The notes beneath the pieces are model-generated. The model was given only the letters and a program-made list of their open reading frames with translations, had not been told where the DNA came from and did not search any database. The translations under genes were made by a program, and so were the position numbers. A DNA stretch of 6,208 nt from Kiritimatiellia bacterium. Lineage in GTDB: Bacteria; Verrucomicrobiota; Kiritimatiellia; RFP12; UBA1067. The stretch covers positions 1-6,208 of the forward strand of contig JAFUDL010000219.1 in assembly GCA_017459225.1 (NCBI GenBank). Direction: 5' to 3'. Within the stretch, counting starts at the first letter, position 1. The number at the start of each line of letters is the position of its first letter. Positions 1 to 5,646 of this stretch are shown here, in pieces.

Positions 1-56
1 GAAACCAGAAACTAGAAACCAGAAACTAGAAACCAGAAACTAGAAACCAGAAACCC
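1..56. repeat. Tandem heptamer array, GAAACCA/GAAACTA alternating
   Basis: Eight uninterrupted 7-bp units alternate GAAACCA and GAAACTA (a 14-bp higher-order unit), the last being GAAACCC. The array touches the left edge, so its true length is unknown. CTAG at 12-15, 26-29 and 40-43 is a stop codon on both strands; because 14 is not a multiple of 3, the three copies close all six reading frames. The units are contiguous with no spacers, so this is not a CRISPR array. Very similar units recur inside the ELM1-family gene at 1807-1827 and 2200-2248. Heptanucleotide tandem repeats are known in other bacteria, for example the STRR elements of filamentous cyanobacteria; I infer only an analogy. Confidence 0.93.
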
Positions 57-64
57 ACCCAAAC

Positions 65-95
65 CTATTCACTATTCCCTATCACCTATTCACTA
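65..95. repeat. Second tandem heptamer array, CTATTCA-type
   Basis: CTATTCA (65-71), CTATTCC (72-78), CTATCAC (79-85), CTATTCA (86-92) and a partial CTA (93-95) form about 4.4 degenerate 7-bp units. The sequence is unrelated to the GAAACYM array just upstream but has the same unit length. It runs directly into the A-tract of the terminator at 95-125. No gene is visible in 1-150 apart from the two arrays and the terminator. Confidence 0.8.
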
Positions 96-125
96 AAAAA
101 AGAACCCGGCCTTTCGGCCGGATTC
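95..125 (-). terminator. Rho-independent terminator of the RNA-binding protein gene
   Basis: Read on the minus strand, a perfect 6-bp GC stem CCGGCC/GGCCGG (121-116 with 111-106) is closed by a GAAA tetraloop of the GNRA class. It can extend past one mismatch by three more pairs (GAA/TTC). It is followed by GTTC and a run of seven T residues (101-95). It starts 25 bases past the stop codon of the RRM gene, as expected for its intrinsic terminator. Confidence 0.93.
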
Positions 126-150
126 CGCATTCACGCCTTGCGGCGCTTCC

Positions 151-480
151 TTACCAGCGGGTATCGCCGCGGTCGCCGCGATCGCGACGCCCACCGCCGA
201 ATCCGCCACCATATCCACCGCCGCGACGTTCCTGGCGGGGCTTGGGCTGCGACTCGTTCACCCGAACCGGGCGGCCGTCGAGCGGCTGTCCGTTGAGGGC
301 GTCGATCGCTGCCTGCGCCTGCGCGCGGTCCGGCATCTCAACGAAGCCGAAACCCTTGGAACGACCGGTCATGCGATCGGTCACCACGCGAGCGGAGGTA
401 ACTTCGCCATACGCCGCGAACGCGGCTTTTAATCCTTCGTCAGTCGTCGCATAAGCGAGGTTACCAACATAGATGTCCAT
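151..480 (-). CDS. Small single-RRM RNA-binding protein with glycine/arginine-rich tail
   Basis: This 109-residue protein is one RNA recognition motif plus a disordered tail. RNP2 is IYVGNL (residues 3-8) and RNP1 is KGFGFVEM (42-49), so the aromatic RNA-contacting positions Y4, F44 and F46 are present. Residues 85-106 form an RG/GGGYGGG tail like that of cyanobacterial Rbp and eukaryotic glycine-rich RNA-binding proteins. Family members bind single-stranded RNA in the cytoplasm and are often cold-induced; the target here is unknown. The reading frame is open upstream to 552, but ATG at 480 is chosen because RNP2 begins two residues later, AAAGGA lies 9 bases upstream, and the promoter at 554-582 would start RNA near 547, downstream of the ATG at 552. 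The gene is monocistronic, with its own promoter and terminator, and diverges from the DHH gene. Confidence 0.95.
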   Translation of the reverse strand: MDIYVGNLAYATTDEGLKAAFAAYGEVTSARVVTDRMTGRSKGFGFVEMPDRAQAQAAIDALNGQPLDGRPVRVNESQPKPRQERRGGGYGGGFGGGRRDRGDRGDTRW

Positions 481-553
481 CTTCTTGTATCCTTTTGACC
501 ACTTCAACAGAACCACCCCAGGCACACGCCTAGCGGCGGGTTGATAGTACAAT

Positions 554-582
554 AGTTTACACTACCTTTTTCCGCTAGTCAA
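554..582 (-). promoter_or_regulatory. Sigma70-like promoter of the RNA-binding protein gene
   Basis: On the minus strand, TTGACT (582-577, five of six matches to the -35 consensus) is separated by exactly 17 bp from TAAACT (559-554, four of six to the -10). The predicted start near 547 leaves an untranslated leader of about 67 nt before the ATG at 480. The leader contains a small AGGC/GCCT hairpin around 520-531, which is too short to call a riboregulator. Found by eye only. Confidence 0.65.
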
Positions 583-614
583 GAGGGGAAATATATGGTT
601 TAATATTAGGCGTC

Positions 615-1622
615 ATGGACACGAAGCATCTACGAGCAGAGTTTGCAGCCGCAAAGGCCTTGCTGGAAAAGCCAAAGCGCATCCTCGTATCGGGGCACCT
701 CAGCCCCGACGGCGATTCGCTTGGCTCGATGATCGCGCTTGCGCGCATGCTGCGCGCGGCTGGTCACGACGCCTTCGCGACTGCCGACGTGCGCGCGCTC
801 GGCAAGCCGGGCTTCCTCGAAGGCGTTGCGGATCTGATTCCCGTGCGCAAGCTGCGCCGCCGCAAGTTCGACCTCTTCGTGTACGTCGACGCGGCCTCTC
901 CCTCGCGCCTCCCGCCCGAGGTGCGTCCTTTCGCCGAGAAGCTTCCCTCCATCGTCATCGACCACCACGCCACCAGCCAGGCCGCAGACTCCGCCGCGAT
1001 CATCGACCCGGCGGCTTCCTCCGCCGGCGAGCTCGTGTGGCGCTTCGCCAAGTGGATGCAATGGCCCATCGACCGCGCCACCGCCGAGGCCCTGTGGGTG
1101 GCGATCGTCACCGACTCTGGACGCTTCGCCTACGATTCCACTTCGCCCGCCACGCTCCGCGCCGCGTGCGACCTTCTCAAGCGCGGCGTTCGCACTGCCT
1201 ACATCAACGACATCCTCTACTGCGCCTTCGCCTCCAAGGCCGTGGAGCTCAAGCGGCGCGCATGGCGTTCGCTCCACATCTGGAAGAACCGCAAGGTCGC
1301 CGAAGTCACCCTCACCCGCGACGACTTCCGCGAGGTGCGCGGCACAAAGGCCGAGGCGGAAGACGTCATCGAGATTCCACGCCAGGTCGCGCGCAACGAG
1401 ATCGCACTCTTCTTCTACCAGATCCCGGACCGCACCCACGAGACGCGCGTCTCCATACGCACACGCGCCCCGTGGGACGCAACGGCCCTCGCCACCCGCT
1501 TCGGCGGCGGCGGACACCTGCGCGCCGCAGGATGCACCATCAAGGGCGGCATGGCCCTCGCCAAGCGCCAGATGCGCCGTGCCGTGAAGGAGCTCATCAA
1601 ATGCCCGCCGGAAAAATCCTGA
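615..1622 (+). CDS. DHH/DHHA1 family phosphoesterase, NrnA-like
   Basis: This 335-residue protein has the length and motif order of the NrnA branch of DHH phosphoesterases, Mn-dependent cytoplasmic enzymes that degrade 2-5 nt RNAs and/or dephosphorylate pAp; some relatives hydrolyse cyclic dinucleotides or pApA. Motif I is H-L-S-P-D-G-D-S (residues 28-35), motif II has D92 in YVDAA, motif III is DHH (116-118), and motif IV is TDSG with D167. All expected metal ligands are therefore present. The C-terminal DHHA1 substrate domain has GGGGH at 297-301 followed by RAAG. No membrane, CBS or GGDEF part is fused, unlike GdpP or long forms. The start at 615 is the only reasonable ATG before motif I; the Shine-Dalgarno is weak (AGG at 608-610). 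The 3' end overlaps the ELM1-family gene by 22 nt. The exact substrate (nanoRNA, pAp or pApA) cannot be decided from sequence. Confidence 0.93.
   Translation: MDTKHLRAEFAAAKALLEKPKRILVSGHLSPDGDSLGSMIALARMLRAAGHDAFATADVRALGKPGFLEGVADLIPVRKLRRRKFDLFVYVDAASPSRLPPEVRPFAEKLPSIVIDHHATSQAADSAAIIDPAASSAGELVWRFAKWMQWPIDRATAEALWVAIVTDSGRFAYDSTSPATLRAACDLLKRGVRTAYINDILYCAFASKAVELKRRAWRSLHIWKNRKVAEVTLTRDDFREVRGTKAEAEDVIEIPRQVARNEIALFFYQIPDRTHETRVSIRTRAPWDATALATRFGGGGHLRAAGCTIKGGMALAKRQMRRAVKELIKCPPEKS
1587..1593 (+). promoter_or_regulatory. Internal Shine-Dalgarno fixing the ELM1-family start
   Basis: AAGGAGC lies within the last codons of the DHH gene, about 8 bases before the ATG at 1601. It decides the start of the downstream gene, whose frame is open far upstream (to 1037) only because it shadows the GC-rich DHH gene. 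The arrangement implies translational coupling. Confidence 0.8.
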
Positions 1623-2590
1623 TTCTCACCGACGGAAAGGCCGGCCACGAAAACCAGTCCCGCGCCTTCGCCCGCGCGCTCGGACGCGAAACCGTCATGG
1701 TTCCCGTGAAGTTCAAGTCGCCCCTCCACAAGGCGCTTTCGTATCTTCTCGACCACCTCGGCATCCATACCCTCTCCCTATTCACACCCATCGAAGCCAT
1801 CGCCCCGAAACTCGAAACTCGAAACCCGGCCCCCGCCTACGCCGCCGTCATTGGCACAGGGTCCGGCACGTTCTACGCCGCAAAGACGCTCGCCCGCGCC
1901 GCCGGAGTGAAGTGCGGAGTTGTGCTGTACCCGCGCGGCTACAAGATATCCACGTTCGACTGCATCCTCGCCCCGGCGTTCGACCGTCCGCCAAAGGCGC
2001 CCAACGTCGTCGAGATTCCCGCCAACCTCGTGGCCAACGACGATGCGTTCTACAAGTCCGGCACGAAGGCGTTTCTGGAGCGCCACCCTTCCGCCAAGGA
2101 CGCCGAAGCCGTTGCCGTGATCATCGGCGGCCCCAACAAATGCTCAACAATGACGGCGGACTGGATGCGCCGCGAACTCGAAAAGATCTTCGGCACCTAC
2201 AAACCCGAGACCCAAAACTCGAAACCAGAAACTCGAAACCAGAAACTCGAATTCTGGGTCACCACGTCGCGCCGAACACCGCCTGCCGTTGAAGCCGTTG
2301 TGGACACATTCCCCTTCGACTACAAGCTCATCTACTCTCGCGACCACTTCAATCCGATTCCTGGATTCGTCTCGCTCGCGAAGACGCTCTACGTCACGGC
2401 GGAGTCGACAGGGATGCTCTCCGAAGCATGCACGTTCGGCACAGCCGAAGTTCGCGTGATGGACAACCTGAATCCCGGCCCTCACAAATTCAGGCGCTTC
2501 GCAGAAACATGCGCGGCGATGGGCGCGGAGAAGTTTGACCTCTCTCAGCCCATCGCCGCGGCACGTTCGCTTCTTGCGATCGACGCCTAG
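1601..2590 (+). CDS. ELM1-family (Mito_fiss_Elm1, PF06258) protein with heptamer-encoded inserts
   Basis: This 329-residue protein is recognised as the bacterial counterpart of plant ELM1. It has an N-terminal LTDGKAGHENQ motif (residues 9-19), VIGTGSGT (83-90), GGPNK (176-180), VTTSRRTP (220-227) and TAES..MLSEA (266-276). Plant ELM1 recruits dynamin to mitochondria; the bacterial role is unproven, and a nucleotide-sugar glycosyltransferase-like fold acting in cell-envelope glycan synthesis is a common suggestion. No signal peptide or membrane segment is seen, so it is probably cytoplasmic. The start at 1601 has a good Shine-Dalgarno and precedes the conserved N-terminus by a few residues. 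Residues 69-76 and 201-217 are encoded by GAAAC-type heptamers and read as K-x-E-T-x-N repeats that I do not expect in the family. Both lie between a predicted helix and the following beta strand, leaving the conserved motifs intact, so the gene looks functional. It overlaps the DHH gene by 22 nt. Confidence 0.88.
   Translation: MPAGKILILTDGKAGHENQSRAFARALGRETVMVPVKFKSPLHKALSYLLDHLGIHTLSLFTPIEAIAPKLETRNPAPAYAAVIGTGSGTFYAAKTLARAAGVKCGVVLYPRGYKISTFDCILAPAFDRPPKAPNVVEIPANLVANDDAFYKSGTKAFLERHPSAKDAEAVAVIIGGPNKCSTMTADWMRRELEKIFGTYKPETQNSKPETRNQKLEFWVTTSRRTPPAVEAVVDTFPFDYKLIYSRDHFNPIPGFVSLAKTLYVTAESTGMLSEACTFGTAEVRVMDNLNPGPHKFRRFAETCAAMGAEKFDLSQPIAAARSLLAIDA
1807..1827 (+). repeat. Three in-frame heptamers inside the ELM1-family gene
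   Basis: GAAACTC, GAAACTC and GAAACCC are perfectly tandem, 21 bp in all, so the frame is kept and exactly seven codons are occupied (around KLETRNP, residues 70-76). The tract sits just before the beta strand leading into VIGTG. The units match the array at 1-56 except that CTA is CTC, which removes the stop codon. Confidence 0.9.
2200..2248 (+). repeat. Seven-unit heptamer tract inside the ELM1-family gene
   Basis: Seven consecutive 7-bp units run CAAACCC, GAGACCC, AAAACTC, GAAACCA, GAAACTC, GAAACCA, GAAACTC, the first units being more diverged; a degenerate GAATTCT follows. The 14-bp alternation GAAACCA/GAAACTC mirrors GAAACCA/GAAACTA at 1-56. Three units equal 21 bp, giving the protein a 7-residue period: KPETQNS, KPETRNQ, KLE (residues 201-217). 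The tract lies between the helix after GGPN and the strand that starts FWVTTSRR. Confidence 0.92.
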
Positions 2591-4062
2591 AACGTCGTTC
2601 CCTTGAACACCCAGTCGCCGCGACGCGGCGCCTTCAGGAATTTGTTCGCCTGCGGATTGCCCGTGAAGCGCATCCTCTTGGCGTCGAACGCAAGCTCCTC
2701 GCCGGGGAACCTAAGCGCCACGCAGCCGATGAGCAGCGCCTCGGTGAGCGGAGCCGCATACGAGAGCTTGGAGCCGCACTTCTCGAGATCGCCTGCAAGG
2801 CAGGCCTCCACGAACTCGCGGTAGTGGTTGTAGCGCGACGCCTTCTCGCCCTTCGCGAGCGCGGCGCGCACTGCGGCCTTGTCGCCCGCGATGCACTCGG
2901 GCCTCGCGGCGTGGGATCCGCCGATGGTGGTGGCCTTGGTGCCAACGATGATGAGTCCGTTGCCAGGCACGATCGGCGCGATCTTCGCGGGAGCTGTGTA
3001 CGTCTTGCCCGCCTTCTTCGCCTTCTCGGCCTTCTTCGCCTCTTCTGCCGCGCCAAGTGACGCTGCGTATTCGGCGAGACCGGGCACGTTGTCGGCAGAG
3101 GGCTTCACGCCGCCGTCGGTCCACACGAGCTTGACGCCCTTTGGAATCCACTTGTTCGGAAGGAACTCCATCTCGATGCTGGATTTCCTGGGATAGGCCA
3201 CGTCAACCGCGGGGCCGCCGAAGGTGTCGGCCTTCACCTTTGCGGGCAGGCCGAGCTCGAACGTCCAGAACGCAGGATCGGCGTTGTGCACGGCCATGTC
3301 GCCGATGGCGCCGCAGCCGTAGTCCCACCAGCCGCGCCACTTGAAGCGGTGGTAGGCGGGCGAGTAGCCGTGATCGGCGGAGGGTCCGCACCAGCAGTCC
3401 CAGGCGTTCTTCGCGAAGTTCGCGGGAAGCGGCTCGGCCTTGGCGTACTTCGTCATGCCCTGCGGCCAGATGGGACGATCGCTCCAGCTGTATATGGCCT
3501 TGATCTCGCCCCAGGCGTTGGCGTCGCGCAGCGCCTTGTAGCGCCACACTCCGGGATGGCCCTGGTTGCCCATCTGCACCACGCGGCCGGTGCGCAGCGA
3601 AGTCTTGAGCATCAGCTCGCATTCCTCCACGGTGCGGGCGAGGGGCTTCTGCACGTACACGTGCTTGCCGGCGTTCATGCAGTCGATGGAGATGTAGGCG
3701 TGAGTGTGGTCGGGCGTGCCCACCTGGACGGCGTCGAACTTGTCGCCCATCGTCTTGAGCATCTCGCGGTAGTCGGTGAACTTGGGAATGCCGGGATACT
3801 TCTTCTCCCAGTGGCCGAAAGCCGAAGGATCGATGTCGCACACCGCAACGAGATCGCAGCCGGCGCTTATCAGGCTCTCGGTGGCGGAGCGTCCCATGCC
3901 GCCGCAGCCGACGGAAGCGATCTTGAGCCTGCGGCCCGAGACCTTGCCCTTGAAGGTGTCCTTCGGCGCGATGTCGATTCCCGCCGCGCCGGCAGTGAGG
4001 CCGAACGCTCCGCAGCCCAGCATGAAGCTGCGTCTGGTTGAAAAGAAGCTGTCGCTTTTCAT
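2587..4062 (-). CDS. Tat-exported Gfo/Idh/MocA family oxidoreductase
   Basis: This 491-residue NAD(P)-dependent oxidoreductase probably acts on a sugar, sugar acid or inositol-like substrate outside the cytoplasm. The N-terminus carries a twin-arginine signal, S-T-R-R-S-F-M (residues 8-14), and a short Gly/Ala-rich hydrophobic stretch to about 28. The Rossmann domain has GCGGMG (52-57) and the acidic residue D76 after VAVC. The usual E-K-P is Q-K-P (138-140), keeping the key lysine K139, as I recall for many PVC and Bacteroidota paralogues. GNQGH (165-169) and WWDYGCGAIGDMAVHNADPAFW (245-266) follow, with H259 and D255 as likely active-site residues. Residues 338-362 are a lysine/alanine-rich low-complexity insert. 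The frame is open to an ATG at 4095, but 4062 is preferred because the Tat motif follows directly, AAGGAG lies 10 bases upstream, and the predicted transcript starts near 4094. It is convergent with the ELM1-family gene, and their stops overlap. The substrate cannot be named. Confidence 0.92.
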   Translation of the reverse strand: MKSDSFFSTRRSFMLGCGAFGLTAGAAGIDIAPKDTFKGKVSGRRLKIASVGCGGMGRSATESLISAGCDLVAVCDIDPSAFGHWEKKYPGIPKFTDYREMLKTMGDKFDAVQVGTPDHTHAYISIDCMNAGKHVYVQKPLARTVEECELMLKTSLRTGRVVQMGNQGHPGVWRYKALRDANAWGEIKAIYSWSDRPIWPQGMTKYAKAEPLPANFAKNAWDCWCGPSADHGYSPAYHRFKWRGWWDYGCGAIGDMAVHNADPAFWTFELGLPAKVKADTFGGPAVDVAYPRKSSIEMEFLPNKWIPKGVKLVWTDGGVKPSADNVPGLAEYAASLGAAEEAKKAEKAKKAGKTYTAPAKIAPIVPGNGLIIVGTKATTIGGSHAARPECIAGDKAAVRAALAKGEKASRYNHYREFVEACLAGDLEKCGSKLSYAAPLTEALLIGCVALRFPGEELAFDAKRMRFTGNPQANKFLKAPRRGDWVFKGTTF

Positions 4063-4072
4063 TTCTCTTTTT

Positions 4073-4078
4073 CTCCTT
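4073..4078 (-). promoter_or_regulatory. Shine-Dalgarno deciding the oxidoreductase start
   Basis: The minus strand reads AAGGAG in a purine-rich stretch, 10 bases before the ATG at 4062. It supports 4062 rather than the in-frame ATG at 4095, which has no such site. Confidence 0.8.
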
Positions 4079-4100
4079 TTTGGTTCCCCATGCATCGTGA

Positions 4101-4129
4101 ATTATACCATATTACGCGCAGTGTGCATA
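4101..4129 (-). promoter_or_regulatory. Extended -10 promoter of the oxidoreductase gene
   Basis: The minus strand has a perfect TATAAT (4106-4101) preceded by TGG, giving the extended -10 form TGnTATAAT. Seventeen bp upstream, TATGCA (4129-4124) matches the -35 consensus at only three positions, which is tolerable with an extended -10. Transcription would start near 4094 with a leader of about 31 nt containing the AAGGAG site. The gene therefore need not depend on the operon upstream. Found by eye only. Confidence 0.7.
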
Positions 4130-4135
4130 GAACCA

Positions 4136-4196
4136 GCTGCAAAACCTTCGGGGCGCCTTCCCAGTCAGGCAGATGCCGGTGGCGCTGGATTGCAGC
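4136..4196. repeat. Nested inverted repeat between the heme/PD40 gene and the oxidoreductase
   Basis: A perfect 7-bp outer arm GCTGCAA (4136-4142) pairs with TTGCAGC (4190-4196), enclosing GCGCC (4153-4157) with GGCGC (4181-4185) and an apical GGC-AGAT-GCC (4168-4177). It starts four bases after the stop of the heme/PD40 gene and lies upstream of the oxidoreductase promoter. No T-run follows the stem on the minus strand, so a classical intrinsic terminator is not supported. It could be a 3' end structure of the upstream mRNA or a regulator site, and a chance pairing in GC-rich DNA is possible. Confidence 0.4.
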
Positions 4197-4200
4197 GTGC

Positions 4201-5646
4201 TCAGCGCGGTTCGCTCTCGACGAGGCGGCGAAGCTCGCGCGGCGATTCGCGCACCGGGCCTTCGCTCAGCTCGGGGATGTTGTAGGAAAGAAGCCTGCGG
4301 CCGTGTTCGGCGGGATCCTCGACGGGAAGAAGGAACGGCTTCGAGAAGACGCCCTTCTCGGGATCGAACGCAGCGAAGTAGGGGCGCGTGTACACGCCGT
4401 CTATCCTGCGCGACGAGAACACCATCCAGCGCCCGTTCTTCGAGAAGCAGTGATAGCTCTCCGACGCGGCGCTGTTGATCTCGTTCAGTGCGCGCGCCTC
4501 GTTCTTTTGAAGGTCGAGCATCCAGAGGTCGGCCGTGCGGTGCCAGATGCTGAACACGCCGTAAGGCCCCACCGTGAACACGAGCCAGCGTCCGTCTGGT
4601 GAGATGCGCGGGAAAGTGAAAGAGCGCTTCGAGGTGAGAGCATTCACGAGAATGCGTCTCGGCGAGAAGGTGCAGTTGGTCGCGTCGAAGGTGCGTACGG
4701 AAAGATCGTACATCACCTGAGAGTATTTGTCGCGCATCTGCGCCTCGCGTCCGTCGCGGTCGGCAGGGAGGTTCTCGAAGGGAGTGCGCGCGGACGACGT
4801 GACGAGGAACTTGCCGTCGGGGCTCCACGTGGGATAGCATTCGAAGAGCGTGGGGTCTTCGTCGATCATCGTCAACTTGCCGTCCTTGAGGCTGTAGAGG
4901 AAGAGGTCGCTGCGCGAGTCCATGACCTCGATCTTGTCCGGATTCGTGGAGTAGAATATCTGGCTCGTGTCGTTACACGAGAAGGCGATGTAGTCACCGC
5001 TCGGGTGCCATGCGGGGTACACGCCGTAGGCATAGCCGCCGGGGATCTCGGGGCGTATCTTCTTCTTGCCGTACTTGGCGCTCACCATCACCGTGCCCGC
5101 CAAGTGCGCGCGCGTGTGGAAGAGGTACTGGGCGGGATCGCATGCGTTGTACGTGTGGCAGTTCACGCACTGCTGGCGGCTCGTCTGAAGGTTGCGGTAG
5201 AGTGGACGCTCCGCGAACGTGGTGATGTCGCGCTGGTAGATGCCAACTTCGTTGAAACCGGTGTACCCCGGCGGAATGAGCCTGTAGGAGAGATGCGTGG
5301 AGATCGGATGGCGCGAGACGGTGTTTGTGAAGAAGTACGTGTCGCCGCCCGTCTTGAGCTCGCCCATGAGCCGCGAGCCGGCGTGCGCGGATAGGAACTT
5401 CCGCCAGGCGCGCTCGGGGAAGCGCACCTTCGGGCCCTTCGCCGCGAGCGTTGCGCCGTCTTCCGCACGCAGCGTCACCGCCACCGCGCCATCCACGCCC
5501 TCCACGTCGAAGTTGAGCGGCGCGATGTTCGGCGGAATCTCTATGTTGAAATAGTCGGGAAACACCGTCGCGGCACCCACGGCGGCACATGCGCCGAGAG
5601 CGATGGCGAGGGCCGATCTGCGGATGATGTCATTTGACGAATTCAT
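4201..5646 (-). CDS. Exported PD40/TolB-like beta-propeller protein with one c-type heme site
   Basis: This 481-residue protein has an N-terminal export signal (residues 1-27): N-x-x-R-R then a short hydrophobic run. L-G-A-C20 could be a lipobox, making a lipoprotein an alternative. A beta-rich N-terminal domain (30-150) is followed by CVNCH (160-164), a single CXXCH heme c attachment motif; H177, H181 and M187 are candidate sixth ligands. The C-terminal half has four PD40/WD40-like blades: YPAWHPSGDYIAFS (210-223), YPTWSPDGKFLVTS (271-284), FPRISPDGRWLVFT (345-358) and YHCFSKNGRWMVFS (398-411). The tail with KPFLLP and YNIPEL resembles Bacteroidota proteins annotated as TolB-like translocation proteins, as I recall. 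It probably lies in the periplasm or on the outer membrane as an electron-transfer or binding protein; this function is inferred. The start overlaps the upstream gene by 17 nt and shows no Shine-Dalgarno, suggesting translational coupling. Confidence 0.85.
   Translation of the reverse strand: MNSSNDIIRRSALAIALGACAAVGAATVFPDYFNIEIPPNIAPLNFDVEGVDGAVAVTLRAEDGATLAAKGPKVRFPERAWRKFLSAHAGSRLMGELKTGGDTYFFTNTVSRHPISTHLSYRLIPPGYTGFNEVGIYQRDITTFAERPLYRNLQTSRQQCVNCHTYNACDPAQYLFHTRAHLAGTVMVSAKYGKKKIRPEIPGGYAYGVYPAWHPSGDYIAFSCNDTSQIFYSTNPDKIEVMDSRSDLFLYSLKDGKLTMIDEDPTLFECYPTWSPDGKFLVTSSARTPFENLPADRDGREAQMRDKYSQVMYDLSVRTFDATNCTFSPRRILVNALTSKRSFTFPRISPDGRWLVFTVGPYGVFSIWHRTADLWMLDLQKNEARALNEINSAASESYHCFSKNGRWMVFSSRRIDGVYTRPYFAAFDPEKGVFSKPFLLPVEDPAEHGRRLLSYNIPELSEGPVRESPRELRRLVESEPR

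Noticed and set aside
1..56. Possible CRISPR array
   Set aside because: Units are 7 bp and directly contiguous with no unique spacers, and no cas genes are present.
481..552. N-terminal extension of the RRM protein from the ATG at 552
   Set aside because: The extra 24 residues overlap the promoter and leader, lack a Shine-Dalgarno, and precede an RRM that starts right at the ATG at 480.
585..614. Promoter for the DHH gene in the AT-rich stretch
   Set aside because: TAATAT-like -10 candidates exist near 592-606, but no acceptable -35 lies at proper spacing, so no specific site can be named.
630..1517. Long minus-strand open frame of 295 codons
   Set aside because: It is antisense to the DHH gene, which has all its catalytic motifs. 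The translation is Gly/Arg/Val-rich with no recognisable domain, typical of GC-rich shadow frames.
1037..1600. Upstream 188 codons in frame with the ELM1-family gene
   Set aside because: The translation is Arg/His/Pro-rich shadow of the DHH gene; the Shine-Dalgarno at 1587 and the conserved N-terminus place the start at 1601.
1..2248. Insertion sequence or transposon explaining the repeats
   Set aside because: No transposase, terminal inverted repeats or target duplications are visible around any of the heptamer tracts.
2616..2630. CGCCGCG/CGCGGCG inverted repeat as terminator of the DHH-ELM1 unit
   Set aside because: It encodes ordinary residues of the oxidoreductase C-terminus, has no following T-run, and such repeats are frequent in GC-rich DNA.
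3286..4041. Plus-strand open frame of 251 codons
   Set aside because: It is antisense to the oxidoreductase coding region, with Val/Ala/His-rich low-information translation and no ribosome binding site or domain.
4112..4840. Minus-strand open frame of 242 codons
   Set aside because: It is an Arg/His-rich alternative frame of the PD40 gene and runs through the intergenic region into the oxidoreductase promoter; no family is recognised.
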